In this document: positions 47,346 through 57,700 of the stretch, piece after piece | How the letters are laid out: every line of letters starts with the position of its first letter | How positions within the stretch are numbered: the first letter of the stretch is position 1 | From: Lysobacter soli | GTDB lineage: Bacteria; Pseudomonadota; Gammaproteobacteria; Xanthomonadales; Xanthomonadaceae | Assembly (NCBI RefSeq): GCF_003382285.1 | Contig: NZ_QTJR01000012.1 | Span: 1-64,000, forward strand | DNA: 64,000 bases | Direction: 5' to 3' | Notes under the pieces: generated by a model | What the model was told of the DNA's origin: nothing | Database searches by the model: none | Seen by the model: only the letters and a program-made list of their open reading frames with translations | Made by a program: the position numbers and the translations under genes

Positions 47346-47371
47346 GTCATTCCCGCGAAGGCGGGAATCCA
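47346..47371. repeat. REP-like palindrome upstream of mazG
   Basis: ATTCCCGC-GAAG-GCGGGAAT with the family's GTCATTCC left flank and a CCATGCA right flank, in the gap between cysQ and mazG on the minus strand. Confidence 0.7.
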
Positions 47372-47400
47372 TGCATCCCGGGGATCATGCCGTCCGGGAA

Positions 47401-48210
47401 CTACGGCGCCACCCATTCCCGCCATGGCAGCGCCACATCGCCCAGCCCGATGAAGTCGCCGTTGAGGATCCGCTCGCGCTGGTTGTAGCGGAACGGGCGC
47501 CCCAGCGGATCGAGCACCGCGCCGCCCGCGCCTTCGAGCACGCACTGGCCGGCGGCCGTGTCCCATTCGCTGGTCGGGCCGAACCGCGGATACACGTCGA
47601 GCGTGCCTTCGGCGAGCTTGCAGAATTTCAGCGACGAGCCGAGCCCGACCGGCTCGGTCTCGCCCATGCGGTCGATGAACGCCTGCGTGCGGCTGTCGCG
47701 ATGCGAACGGCTCGCTGCCACGCGCAGCGGCGCGGTGGCCGGCGCGCGCACGCGGATCGCGGTTTCGCCCGAGCCCAGCCGACGGAACGCGCCAATGTTC
47801 GCACCGCCATGCCACAGCTCGCCCGTCACCGGCGCCTGCACGACGCCCCACACGGCCACGCCATCGACGATCAACGCGATGTTCACCGTGAACTCGCCGT
47901 TGCGCTTGACGAACTCCCGCGTGCCGTCGAGCGGATCGACGAGCCACAAGCGCTGCCATTGCCGGCGCGTCGCGGTCGGAACCTCGTGCGCGGACTCCTC
48001 CGACAGCACGGGAATATCGGGCGTGATCCGCGCCAACCCGTCGACGATGCAGCGATGCGCGGCGAGATCGGCGGCGGTGAGCGGCGAATCGTCGTCCTTG
48101 TGCTGCACGGCGAATTCGCTGTCGTAGATGCCGAGGATCGCGGAGGCGGCATCGTGCGCCAGCGCGATCACATCCTCGCGGATCGCGGCATCGGGGAGAG
48201 GTGACGTCAT
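47401..48210 (-). CDS. cysQ: 3'(2'),5'-bisphosphate nucleotidase CysQ
   Basis: 269 residues of the inositol-monophosphatase superfamily. LSEESAHEVP, the metal motif WLVDPLDGTREFVKRNGEF and WDTAAGQCVLEGAGG are all present. Degrades PAP formed in sulfate assimilation to AMP. Start overlaps the nudE stop by four bases, a coupling also seen in other gammaproteobacteria. Confidence 0.95.
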   Translation of the reverse strand: MTSPLPDAAIREDVIALAHDAASAILGIYDSEFAVQHKDDDSPLTAADLAAHRCIVDGLARITPDIPVLSEESAHEVPTATRRQWQRLWLVDPLDGTREFVKRNGEFTVNIALIVDGVAVWGVVQAPVTGELWHGGANIGAFRRLGSGETAIRVRAPATAPLRVAASRSHRDSRTQAFIDRMGETEPVGLGSSLKFCKLAEGTLDVYPRFGPTSEWDTAAGQCVLEGAGGAVLDPLGRPFRYNQRERILNGDFIGLGDVALPWREWVAP

Positions 48211-48758
48211 CGGGATTGCATCCTCAGCCACTCGCGGGCGATGAACAGGGCGGCGATGCTGCGGCCTTCGGAGAAGTCCTCGCGCAGGATCAGTTCGTGT
48301 AGTGCGTCGAGCTTCCACGGCACGACTTCGAGTTCTTCCGGTTCGTCGCCGGGCAGGCGCTCGGGATACAGATCGCGCGCGATCACCAGGTGCGCCTGGT
48401 GGCTCATGTACGTCGGCGCGAGCGTCAGCGCGCGCAGCACGCGCACGTCGCGCGCGCCGTAGCCGGCTTCTTCCTTCAGTTCGCGATCGGCCGCCTGCTC
48501 GGGCGTCTCGCCGGCGTCGATGCGGCCCTTCACCAGTCCCAGCTCGTAGCGATGCACGCCGGCCGCGTACTCGCGCACGAGCAGCACGGTGTCCTCGTCG
48601 ATCATCGGCACCACGACCACCGCGCCGTGCCCGCGCCCATGCAGGCGCTCGTAGTGGCGGCGCTCGCCGTTGGCGAATTCCAGGTCGAGGCGTTCGAGCC
48701 GGTACGGGCCGGCGTCGTGTTCGGTGATGCGGTGGATGGTGGGCAGACGACGCGACAT
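48207..48758 (-). CDS. nudE: ADP-compound hydrolase NudE
   Basis: 183 residues. A perfect NUDIX box, GRIDAGETPEQAADRELKEEAGYG (shown in two parts: GRIDAGE and RELKEEAGYG), preceded by YELGLVKG and followed by LTLAPTYMSHQAHLVIA, typical of NudE. Hydrolyses ADP-ribose, AP3A and NADH. First gene of the nudE-cysQ pair, divergent from bioA. Confidence 0.95.
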   Translation of the reverse strand: MSRRLPTIHRITEHDAGPYRLERLDLEFANGERRHYERLHGRGHGAVVVVPMIDEDTVLLVREYAAGVHRYELGLVKGRIDAGETPEQAADRELKEEAGYGARDVRVLRALTLAPTYMSHQAHLVIARDLYPERLPGDEPEELEVVPWKLDALHELILREDFSEGRSIAALFIAREWLRMQSR

Positions 48759-48839
48759 GCGGGCTCCGGAATGCCATCCGAGCGGGCGCGTGCGTCGGGC
48801 GTGGAAGGTCCCGGCCGGTCGCGCGGCTAGAATGGCGGG

Positions 48840-50258
48840 ATGCAGCGAATGGACCACATCATAGCGCGCGACGACACGGCGGCCGCCTGGCGCGAGCGCG
48901 ACCTGGCGGTGCTCTGGCACCCGTGCACGCAGATGCGCGAACACCTCGATCCCGCCGGCACCCTGCCCCTGTTGCCGGTCGAGCGCGGCGAAGGCGCATG
49001 GCTGATCGGCCGCGACGGACGCCGTTACCTCGACGCGATAAGCAGCTGGTGGACCAACCTCTTCGGCCACGCCGAGCCGCGCATCGCCGCGGCGATCGCG
49101 CGCCAGGCGACGACGCTGGAGCACGTGATCCTCGCCGGCGTCTCGCACGCGCCGGCGGTCGAACTCGCCGAGAAGCTGCTGTCCATCGCGCCGCGCGAGG
49201 CCGGCCGCGAACCGCTGGCGAAGGTGTTCTATGCCGACAACGGCTCGGCCGGGGTCGAAGTCGCGCTGAAGATGGCCTTCCACTGGTTCCGCAATCGCGG
49301 CATCGACGGGCGCACGAAGTTCATCGCGCTGGACAACGGCTACCACGGCGAAACGCTGGGCGCGCTCGCGGTCGGCGACATCCCGCTGTATCGCCGCGTC
49401 TACGCGCCGCTGCTGGCCGAGGCGATGTTCGCTCCCTCGCCCGACGCATATCTGTGCGAGGAAGGCGAAACGCCGGCGCAGCGCGCGCATCGCGCCGCGG
49501 ACGCGCTCTCGGAGCTGCTCGAACGCCACGCGGGCGAAGTCTGCGCGCTGATCCTCGAACCGCGGGTGCAATGCGCCGGCGGCATGCGCATGCACGATCC
49601 GGCGTACCTCAAGCGTGCGCGCGAACTGTGCGACGCGCACGGCGTGTTCCTGATCTGCGACGAGATCGCCGTCGGTTTCGGCCGCACCGGCACGCTGTTC
49701 GCGTCCGAACAATCCGGCGTGCAGCCCGACCTTCTGTGCCTGTCGAAAGGCCTGACCGGCGGCGCGTTGCCGCTGGCGGCGGTGCTCGCGACGCAGTCGA
49801 TCTACGACGGCTTCCTCGACGTATCGCGCGAGAAGGCGTTCCTGCATTCGCACAGTTACACCGGCAATCCGCTCGCATGCGCGGCGGCGCTGGCATCGAT
49901 GGCGATCCTCGAGCAGGACGACGTGATCGTGCGCAATGGCGATACGTCGCAACGCATGGCGACGCTCGCTGCGCCGTTCGCGGACCATCCGCACGTCGCC
50001 GACGTGCGCCAGGCCGGCATGATCGTCGCCTTCGAACTCACGCGCCGTGGCGACAAGCGCACGCCGTTCGATGCAGGCGCGCGCATCGGCCTTCGCGCAT
50101 ATCGCGCCGCGCTCGAACGCGGCGTGCTGCTGCGCCCGCTCGGCGACGTGCTGTACTGGATGCCGCCGTACTGCGTCGACGACGACGCGCTGCAACTGCT
50201 CGCCGACACCACGCGTGCGGCGATCGACCACGCCATCGAGGAAGCCGCATGCGCCTGA
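48840..50258 (+). CDS. bioA: Adenosylmethionine-8-amino-7-oxononanoate aminotransferase BioA
   Basis: 472 residues, class III PLP aminotransferase. LWHPCTQM near the start and SSWWTNLFGHAEPRI are BioA-specific, and PLP-binding Lys303 is in LCLSKGLTGG. Converts KAPA to DAPA in biotin synthesis using SAM. ATG 48840 or 48849. Overlaps rsmE by ten bases. Other biotin genes are not in the window. Confidence 0.96.
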   Translation: MQRMDHIIARDDTAAAWRERDLAVLWHPCTQMREHLDPAGTLPLLPVERGEGAWLIGRDGRRYLDAISSWWTNLFGHAEPRIAAAIARQATTLEHVILAGVSHAPAVELAEKLLSIAPREAGREPLAKVFYADNGSAGVEVALKMAFHWFRNRGIDGRTKFIALDNGYHGETLGALAVGDIPLYRRVYAPLLAEAMFAPSPDAYLCEEGETPAQRAHRAADALSELLERHAGEVCALILEPRVQCAGGMRMHDPAYLKRARELCDAHGVFLICDEIAVGFGRTGTLFASEQSGVQPDLLCLSKGLTGGALPLAAVLATQSIYDGFLDVSREKAFLHSHSYTGNPLACAAALASMAILEQDDVIVRNGDTSQRMATLAAPFADHPHVADVRQAGMIVAFELTRRGDKRTPFDAGARIGLRAYRAALERGVLLRPLGDVLYWMPPYCVDDDALQLLADTTRAAIDHAIEEAACA

Positions 50259-50986
50259 CCCGCGTCCACGTCGACGAATCGCTCAGCGTCGGCCGCGAAG
50301 TCGCGCTGCCCGAAAGCGCGGCGGCGCACCTCGTGCGCGTGTTGCGCCTGGGCGTCGGCGATGCCTGCGTACTGTTCAACGGCGACGGCCACGATTACGC
50401 CGCGCGCATCGTGTCCTCAACCAAGCGCGAACTGCGCGTCGCGATCGAATCTTCCGAGCCGGTTTCGCGCGAATCGCCGCTGAAGCTCGTGCTGCTGCAG
50501 GGCGTGGCGCGCGGCGAGAAGATGGACCTGATACTGCAGAAGGCCACCGAGCTGGGCGCGACCGCCTTCCATCCGCTGTGGTCGCAGCGCAGCGAGGTGA
50601 AGCTCGACGAGGCGCGCGCGGAGAAGCGGCTGGCGCATTGGCGCAGCGTCGTATCGTCGGCGTGCGAGCAGAGCGGCCGTGCGTTCGTGCCGGAGGTCGT
50701 CGCGCCGGTGTCGCTTTCGGCCGCGCTGGCCGCGCTTCCGGCGGGTGGATTGCGCCTGATCCTCGATCCGGAAGGCGAGTTCTCGTTCGGCACGCTCGAT
50801 CTAGATGTCTCTCAACCGGTGTACGTGGCGATCGGCCCGGAAGGCGGCTGGTCCGACCTCGACCGGACGCAACTGCGCGCGGCGGGCTTCCGCGGCCTGA
50901 AGCTCGGCCCCCGCATTCTTCGCACCGAAACCGCGGGGCTGGCGGCGATTGCGGCGTTGCAGGCGAAGTTCGGGGATTTCGCCTGA
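50249..50986 (+). CDS. rsmE: 16S rRNA (uracil-1498-N3)-methyltransferase RsmE
   Basis: 245 residues: N-terminal PUA-like barrel (HLVRVLRLGVGDACVLFNGDG) and a SPOUT knot with IGPEGGWSDLD and LKLGPRILRTETAGLAA. Methylates U1498 of 16S rRNA. Its start lies inside the end of bioA (ten-base overlap), so translation is probably coupled. Confidence 0.96.
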   Translation: MRLTRVHVDESLSVGREVALPESAAAHLVRVLRLGVGDACVLFNGDGHDYAARIVSSTKRELRVAIESSEPVSRESPLKLVLLQGVARGEKMDLILQKATELGATAFHPLWSQRSEVKLDEARAEKRLAHWRSVVSSACEQSGRAFVPEVVAPVSLSAALAALPAGGLRLILDPEGEFSFGTLDLDVSQPVYVAIGPEGGWSDLDRTQLRAAGFRGLKLGPRILRTETAGLAAIAALQAKFGDFA

Positions 50987-51011
50987 GTGTTGACGTACGA
51001 CGCGGCGACGC

Positions 51012-51350
51012 TCAGTGATAACGCATCGAGAGCAGCGCCACCAGAAAGGCGAAGAGGACGAACACGACGGTGGCGACAACGGTCGCGTAGCGAGTCAGCA
51101 GCGAAGTGTCCGTGTGCTCCAGCATCGCCTCGAACGCTTCTGCATCCACCTTCAGACTCGGTTCGTGCGAAGGGTCGTGCAGCAGCCGGCGAACATCGTC
51201 AGCCTGTTCGTTGATGCAGCAGAACAGCGCCCAGAAGCTGGGACTACGGCCCCCGCCCGGCGCTACGTGCGTTGGGATGCCTTTGCTCCTCAACAGCTCC
51301 CGAACGTCGGCCAGATCGCCGCTGTCGTGGAATCGCCTGATGAACTCCAT
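51012..51350 (-). CDS. Small C-terminally anchored protein of unknown function
   Basis: 112 residues. The N-terminal part (MEFIRRFHDSGDLADVRELLRSKGIPTHV) has the look of the small DUF2007-like fold. A soluble middle follows, and one C-terminal membrane helix (VVATVVFVLFAFLVALLSM) near the end. ATG 51350 has a CAGGAG site. Last gene of the leftward set after the DUF5009 gene, 20 bases apart. Function not recognised. Confidence 0.7.
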   Translation of the reverse strand: MEFIRRFHDSGDLADVRELLRSKGIPTHVAPGGGRSPSFWALFCCINEQADDVRRLLHDPSHEPSLKVDAEAFEAMLEHTDTSLLTRYATVVATVVFVLFAFLVALLSMRYH

Positions 51351-51370
51351 CGAATGGGCTCCTGCCCTGA

Positions 51371-52522
51371 TCAGATCTTGAAGTAGACCTTCCGCGCATC
51401 CAGCACCCGCACGACCATCCACCACACCAGCACGAAGGCGACGGCGTACGCCAGCGACGCGACATACGGCCCGAACCGCGGCGTGATCCAGCTGGCGAAC
51501 GCATGCTGGTAGAGCGGATCGAGCCAGCCGAAGGCGACCAGCGCGTAGAGCATGAACGCCGAGCCGGCGTAGGCGGCGATCGCATTCACGCCGAACGTGC
51601 GGCCTACCGGCGGCCAGCCGCGCAGGTCGATGAGCGAGTGGAACAGCGCGAGGATCCAGCACGCGAGGCCACCGGTCCACAGCACGTACGACGGCGTCCA
51701 CAGGTTCTTGTTGAGCGGCTGCAACAGCGACCACGCGAGGCCCGCTGCGATCGCGAGTGCACCTGCGATCACCAGCGTGCGGCGGTCGCCACGACGCAGC
51801 CAGTCGCCTGCGCGCAGGCCGAACAGCGTCGTCGCCAATGCCCCGAGCGTGCTGACGAGCCCTTCGGGATCGTGGCCGCGACCGGTCGCCGGATCGAGCT
51901 GGTATACGTGAACGCCGAGCAGTGCGTGGTCGATGCGGCTGGCGATGTTCACGAACGGCTCCAGCGTGCCGCCTGCCGCGAGCAGTGCGCCATACGCCAG
52001 CAGAAGCGCGGCGAAGGCCACCCATTGCGTGCGTTGCCGCGTGTGCAGCGCAAGCACGCCGACCGCTGCGAAACACAGACCGATGCGCTGCAGTACGCCC
52101 GGCACGCGGTAGTGCGCCAGGTCGAACGCCCACAGCGCGCACACGTGCAGCAGCAACCCGAGGCCGAGGATGCGTGCGCCGCGGACGAGCACGGTCTTCG
52201 TGAGGACGCGGCGGTCATCGCCGCGCTCGACGCGCGGCATCAGCGCCAGCGCGATCGACACGCCGACGATGAAGAGGAACATCGGGAAGATCAGGTCCGT
52301 CGGCGTGAAGCCGTGCCACGCGGCGTGCTCAAGCGGCGCGTAGACGTGTCCCCAGTCGCCGGGGTTGTTGACGAGCAGCATCGCCGCGACGGTCAGGCCG
52401 CGCAGCGCGTCGACGGAGGCGTAACGCGCGGCACTTCGACGCTGCGCGCCGACGGCGTTCCCGTCAGCGCGCGGTGCAGGTTCGAGTTTCTTGTCGAGCC
52501 CCGGCATCGGGGTTCGGCTCAA
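51371..52522 (-). CDS. DUF5009/HGSNAT-like membrane acyltransferase
   Basis: 383 residues, about ten membrane helices. SVDALRGLTVAAMLLVNNPGDW with TPTDLIFPMFLFIVGVSIALAL is the COG4299/DUF5009 signature shared with heparan-alpha-glucosaminide N-acetyltransferase. It likely transfers an acetyl group across the inner membrane to a periplasmic glycan; the acceptor is unknown. Start is TTG 52522 (overlapping the chpC stop by four bases) or ATG 52507. It is therefore tightly linked to the chp genes. Confidence 0.87.
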   Translation of the reverse strand: MSRTPMPGLDKKLEPAPRADGNAVGAQRRSAARYASVDALRGLTVAAMLLVNNPGDWGHVYAPLEHAAWHGFTPTDLIFPMFLFIVGVSIALALMPRVERGDDRRVLTKTVLVRGARILGLGLLLHVCALWAFDLAHYRVPGVLQRIGLCFAAVGVLALHTRQRTQWVAFAALLLAYGALLAAGGTLEPFVNIASRIDHALLGVHVYQLDPATGRGHDPEGLVSTLGALATTLFGLRAGDWLRRGDRRTLVIAGALAIAAGLAWSLLQPLNKNLWTPSYVLWTGGLACWILALFHSLIDLRGWPPVGRTFGVNAIAAYAGSAFMLYALVAFGWLDPLYQHAFASWITPRFGPYVASLAYAVAFVLVWWMVVRVLDARKVYFKI

Positions 52523-53034
52523 GCGGCCTGCGCCTGCGCGAGCGCGATGCCGATCTGGTCTTCGATCGTGCCGAGATCGGGCAGGAACGCCGCGTCTTCG
52601 TTCAGCAGCACGCGCGCCTGCACGCCGTTGGGCAGTGCGTTGTGGTCGTCGACGACCATCAGCGTGTCGCGGGCCACGGTGACCAGGCGCGGGAAGCCCT
52701 GCGTCAGCAGCGCGAAATACGGAGTGCGGCGACCTTCGACCGGCGTGTTTCCGCCCAGCGCGCGCAGCACCAGGACCTTGCTGCCCAGGCCGCCGCGCTC
52801 GTTGGCGAGGCCCGAGAAGCGGCCGAAGGCGATCAGCGGCAGCTGCCAGCCGCGCCAGCGGATGCGGCCCAGCAGCCAGTCCGGTGCGCCGGCGACGGCG
52901 TCTGGTTCGGCGTAGGACAGCACCTCGGCGATGGTCGCGTTGGGCAGCAGCAGGCGCCCGCCGGCGACCTGGATCAGGACGCCCCGGATGTCGTTTTCGG
53001 AAGCGCCGGAAGCTTGGACGTGTTCGGTGGCCAT
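52519..53034 (-). CDS. chpC: CheW-like protein ChpC
   Basis: 171 residues, one CheW domain (GVLIQVAGGRLLLPNATIAEVLSY, LGRIRWRGWQLPLIAFGRFSG). Position after chpB matches ChpC of the Pseudomonas Pil-Chp system. Probably an adaptor that couples further receptors to ChpA. ATG 53034, 17 bases after chpB. Confidence 0.85.
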   Translation of the reverse strand: MATEHVQASGASENDIRGVLIQVAGGRLLLPNATIAEVLSYAEPDAVAGAPDWLLGRIRWRGWQLPLIAFGRFSGLANERGGLGSKVLVLRALGGNTPVEGRRTPYFALLTQGFPRLVTVARDTLMVVDDHNALPNGVQARVLLNEDAAFLPDLGTIEDQIGIALAQAQAA

Positions 53035-53051
53035 GTCGTGTTCCTTGTCGC

Positions 53052-54734
53052 TCAGCGCCAGCGTTCGGCCAGGCGTGCCGACAGGTCGGCAGGCTGGCCC
53101 GATTGCGCGCCGCGCGCGATGAGTGCCGATGCCGCGGCCGCGTCGTAGCAGCCGTCCGCCGCCTGGCCGGCGACGAGCGCGCCGCTGCCGGACAGCTTCA
53201 TCGCCGCATCGACCTGTGCCGGATCGGCGCCGCTGAGCATCAGCACCGCGGAGTCGCCCGGCGGCAGCATGGCGAGCACGTCGCCGCCGCCTTCGACGAA
53301 GCGCATGCCCGACTCGCTCACCGTGATGCCGATGTCGGCCGGGAGGATGTAGATCGTGCCGGCCATGGCGATGAGGCCCGGCTCGGCCAGGCGCACCTGC
53401 AGCGGCGTGGCGCGCTGCATCTGCGCGACGAGGCGGTCGTAACGGCCGCCGTCGAGGCGCTGCTGCACGAGCACCGGGCGCGGGAATTCTTCCGGCAGGC
53501 CGCCGAGCAGCTGGCGCACCGCATCCGGACCGCCGATGCCGGCAAGCACCAGGATCGCGCCGCCCAGCTGCGCCACGACGCGGTCCTCGACCAGTTCGAG
53601 CGAGGAAATGCGTCGCTCGATGTCGCCGAGGTCGCGCTGGAACTTGTGGTTCGGGTCGGCGTCGCGCGCGACGGACGCGGCGGCGTCGGTGGTGTCGTCG
53701 GTGAACGACCAATCGGGGGCGGCCGGCGCTTCCGGCTTCGGCGCAGCCGACGCTGACGCGCCATCGCGACTGGCCTCGAACATCAGCACCGGCGCAGCCG
53801 GCGCGTCGAACACGGGCGTTTCGATGACCTCGGGAAGCGAGGCTTCCAGCGTTGGGGCGTCGAAGACGGGAGATTCGAACACCGGCGTCGTGGTTTCAGC
53901 CACTTCGTAGTCGAAGCTCGATTCGAACGGCTGCACGACCAGTTCGGCGGATACGTCGATGGCGTCGGCCGCAACCATCGGCGCGTCGGACGCGAACGTC
54001 AGTTCGATGTCGGTCAGCACCGGCGCCAGTTCGACCGGCTCGTCGTCGAAGCTGGCTTCGGCGGCGACCGGATCGAAGGGGCTGTAGCTGGCCTCGTGCG
54101 TGTACTGGACCTGCTGTTCGTCGACCGTCAGTTCCAGTGTGGGTTCGGCGACTGCCACGTGCTCAACGGCATCGAGCGACACGGCGGCCTGCACCACGGG
54201 CCTCTCTTCGACCGGAGCGAGCGAGAGCGCCGCGAACGGAGCGGCCTCGACGAGCGCCGGCGCATTGGCAGGCGCTTGCACCGGCGCGACGGCGCGCGGC
54301 GCTTCGACGGGCGCGACCGGAGCGACGGCTTCGGCCGGACGCTGCACGATCGGCTCCGGCGGTTCCATGCCTTCGGGTTCATGGCCCGGCGGCAGTACGT
54401 CGCCATGGCCGTGCAGTTTCGCGCCGAGATGACGCGCCCAGCGCGCCAGGTCCCAGCCCTCGCGCGTGGCCGCCAGCGCGGCTTCCTCGTAGATCACTTC
54501 GACCGAGGGATCGGCCAGCACCGGATCGAACTTCTCGATCACGTCCTCGGTGACCGGATCCAGCGCGACGACGATCACCTGCGGCGCAACCTGCCCCAGC
54601 GCTTCGAGTTGCAGCGTGGTCGGATCGGCTTCCAGGACGACGTGCGCGCCCGCGTCGGACAAGGCCGAACGCAGTCGTTCGCAGGCTGCGCCCGGTCGCG
54701 CCAGAAGGACCGCGCGACGGGAGGACTCACTCAT
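53052..54734 (-). CDS. chpB: ChpB-like CheB-family protein, catalytically degenerate
   Basis: About 560 residues. Residues 1-115 look like a receiver domain lacking clear phosphorylation motifs ([31 protein letters not shown]). About 120-370 is a Pro/Ala/Val/Glu-rich linker. The C-terminal third is a CheB methylesterase fold. The nucleophile motif, normally AST-GGP, is GIGGP here (Gly399 at the Ser position). The catalytic His, normally QH, is Gln425 (VLVQQRL), and the usual GMGxDG loop reads LSGADPAQ. An active esterase is therefore unlikely. ATG 54734 lies inside the end of chpA (eight-base overlap). Confidence 0.82.
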   Translation of the reverse strand: MSESSRRAVLLARPGAACERLRSALSDAGAHVVLEADPTTLQLEALGQVAPQVIVVALDPVTEDVIEKFDPVLADPSVEVIYEEAALAATREGWDLARWARHLGAKLHGHGDVLPPGHEPEGMEPPEPIVQRPAEAVAPVAPVEAPRAVAPVQAPANAPALVEAAPFAALSLAPVEERPVVQAAVSLDAVEHVAVAEPTLELTVDEQQVQYTHEASYSPFDPVAAEASFDDEPVELAPVLTDIELTFASDAPMVAADAIDVSAELVVQPFESSFDYEVAETTTPVFESPVFDAPTLEASLPEVIETPVFDAPAAPVLMFEASRDGASASAAPKPEAPAAPDWSFTDDTTDAAASVARDADPNHKFQRDLGDIERRISSLELVEDRVVAQLGGAILVLAGIGGPDAVRQLLGGLPEEFPRPVLVQQRLDGGRYDRLVAQMQRATPLQVRLAEPGLIAMAGTIYILPADIGITVSESGMRFVEGGGDVLAMLPPGDSAVLMLSGADPAQVDAAMKLSGSGALVAGQAADGCYDAAAASALIARGAQSGQPADLSARLAERWR

Positions 54735-57700
54735 TCCGCGTCGCCCCCGCATCGATGCCCAGCAGGTCGTACACGTTGCGCATCAGTTCCGGCTCCTGGT
54801 ACGGCTTGCCCAGGTAGCGCTCCACGCCGATCTCGAACGCACGCTGGCGATGCTTGTCGCCGGTACGCGAAGTGATCATCACGATCGGCACGCCGCGCAG
54901 GCGCGCGTCGCCCTTCATCGCGGTGGCGAGCTCGTAGCCGTCCATGCGCGGCATTTCGATGTCCAGCAGCATCAGGTCAGGCACGCGCTCGACCATGCGC
55001 TCCAGCGCGTCGATGCCGTCCTTCGCGGTGAGGACCTCGAGGTTGTGGCGTTCAAGCACGCGGCCGGTGACCTTGCGCATGGTGACCGAGTCGTCGACCA
55101 CCATGACCAGCGGAACGCGACGCGTTTCGACCGTTGCGACCGGCGCGACGACATGGTCGCGCGGCAGCAGCGCCTGGCGGCGCACCAGCGGTGCGACGTC
55201 GAGGATCACGACCACGCGGCCGTCGCCCATGATGGTCGCGCCGAAGATGCCCGGCACCGACGCCACCTGCGGTCCGACCGGCTTCACCACGATTTCGCGG
55301 TTGCCGACGACCTGGTCGACGCACACCGCGGCGCGCAGGTCGCCCGAACGGATCAGCAGCAGCGGCATCTGCAGCGCGCCTTCGGCCTTGGCGGTGCCAT
55401 GGCCGACCAGCGTGCCGAGGTCGTGCACCGCGTAGTCCTCGCCGCCGTAGCGGTAGGTCGCGTCGACCATGTCCAGGCGATCGCGGGCGATGCGGCCCAC
55501 GCCGCGGACCGAGGCGATCGGCACGGCGAAGGTGGTCTCGCCGATGCGCACGAACACGGCCTGGGTGACCGCCAGCGTCTGCGGCAGGCGCAGCGTGAAG
55601 GTGACGCCCTTGCCGGGGACGGACGCGATGTCCAGCGTGCCGCCGAGCTGGCGGACTTCGCTGGCGACGACGTCCATGCCCACGCCACGGCCGGCCAGGC
55701 GGCTGACCGATTCGGCGGTGGAGAAGCCCGGTTCCAGGATCAGCGCGTCGATCGCGGCGTCGGACAGCGTGGCGCCTTCCGGCACCAGGCCACGCTCGTG
55801 GCCGCGGCGCAGGATCGCCTCGCGATTGAGGCCGGCGCCGTCGTCGCCGACTTCCAGCACGACTTCGGAACCTTCGCGGCGCACCGCGATGCGGATCGTG
55901 CCCTCGTCCGGCTTGCCGGCCTTCTTGCGCGTGTCCGGCGTTTCCAGGCCATGCGCGACGGCGTTGCGGAGCATGTGCTCCAGCGGAGCGGTCATGCGCT
56001 CGAGCACGTTGCGGTCGAGTTCGCCCTGGGTGCCGTCGAGCTTGAGCGCGACATGCTTGCCCAGTTCGCCCGACGCCTGGCGCACGACGCGGCGCAGGCG
56101 CGGCAGCAGGCCGTCGAACGGCACCATGCGCGTGCGCATGAGGCCTTCCTGCAGGTCCGAGCTCACGCGCGACTGCTGCAGCAGCAGCGTTTCGTACTGG
56201 CGCGTCAGGTCGTCGAGCGTGGTCTGCAGGCTGACCTGGTCGGCCGCCGATTCGGCGAGCGCGCGGGACAGCTGCTGCAGCGTCGAGAAGCGGTCGAGTT
56301 CAAGCGGATCGAATGCCTGCTCGCCGTCGTCGCCCTCGCGCTGGTAGCGCGCGACGATCTGCGCTTCGGTTTCGATTTCCAGACGACGCAGCTGGTCGCG
56401 CATACGCGTGTTCGTCGCCGCCATTTCGGCGATGGCGCCACGGAATGCACCGAGCTGCTGCTCCAGGCGGGCGCGGTAGATCGCGACCTCACCGGCGTAG
56501 TTGACGAGGCGGTCCAGCAGGTCGGCGCGGATACGCACCTGTTCCTGCGGGGCGCGCACGCCGATGTCGTCGTCGTCGGTCAGCGGCTGGTCGCTGATCG
56601 GCGCCGACAGCGGCTTGAGGTCGACGTGATGCGGCTCGTCGTGCGCGGCCTCGACGACCGGCGCGGCGGGCTTCGCCGTCGCGACGACCGGAGCGGCGGC
56701 CTGCGCGGCAGCGGCCAGGTCGCCCAGCGTCGTCTCGCCGCGCGAACGCGCGTCGAACTCGGCGATGAGCGCTTCGGGCATCGCAATCGCGCGGCGGTCG
56801 CCGACGCGGGTGACCATCGCATGCAGGCGGTCGAATCCGCGCTCGAGCAGCGGCACGCCGTCGCGGCCGAGTTCGCAGCGGTTTTCCACCACGCCTTCGA
56901 GCAGCGATTCCATGGCGTGGCCGAGTTCGCCCACGGCCATGATGCCGGCCATGCGCGCGCCACCCTTGATGGTGTGCAGGTCGCGCTGCAGGCCGACCAG
57001 CGATTCGCGCTCGGTCGGCGCCTCGCGCAGCTGCGCGAGCAGGCCGTCGGAGTGGTCCAGCAGGTCGCTGGCTTCCTCTACGAAGATGTCGACCAGTTCC
57101 GGGTCGAGCTCGCTCAGGTCCAGCGCTTCGTCCGGATCGTCGGCACCGGCCAGCGCCTGCGCGATGAGCGCGGCCACGGCCGGCTCCTGCGCCTCGATGG
57201 ACGGAATGGAGGCGAAGTCGTGCGCCGGCGCGTCGGAAGGCAGCTCGGCCAGCGCGTCCTGCGTGAGTTCCTGCGCCTCGGGCAGCTCGTCGCGCATGTC
57301 GCCGATGGCGGGCGCGTCGACGAAGGCGTGGCCGACGGCTGCCGCTTCCAGCGAAGCGGCTTCGATCGCCGCATGCTGTTCGCTGGCGACGCGATCGGCT
57401 TCGGCGTATTCGGCCTCCAGGCGCGCGTACTCGGCTTCCTCGTCGGCGATGCGCGCCGCTTCCAGGCGCTCGGCTTCGAGGCGCTCGGTGGCGATGCGTT
57501 CGGCTTCCAGCAGCTGCGCTTCGATGCGCTGCTGTTCGGCCAGCGCGACGGCGGCCTGGCGCTCGGCCATGGCGGCCTCGACGGCAGCCTGATGCGCGGC
57601 TTCGGCGGCGAGGCGCTCGGCGCGCTCTTCGGCTGCACGCTCTTCGGCGAGACGCTCGGCTTCGGCCTGCTCGGCGGCAAGACGTTCGGCCTCGATGCGC

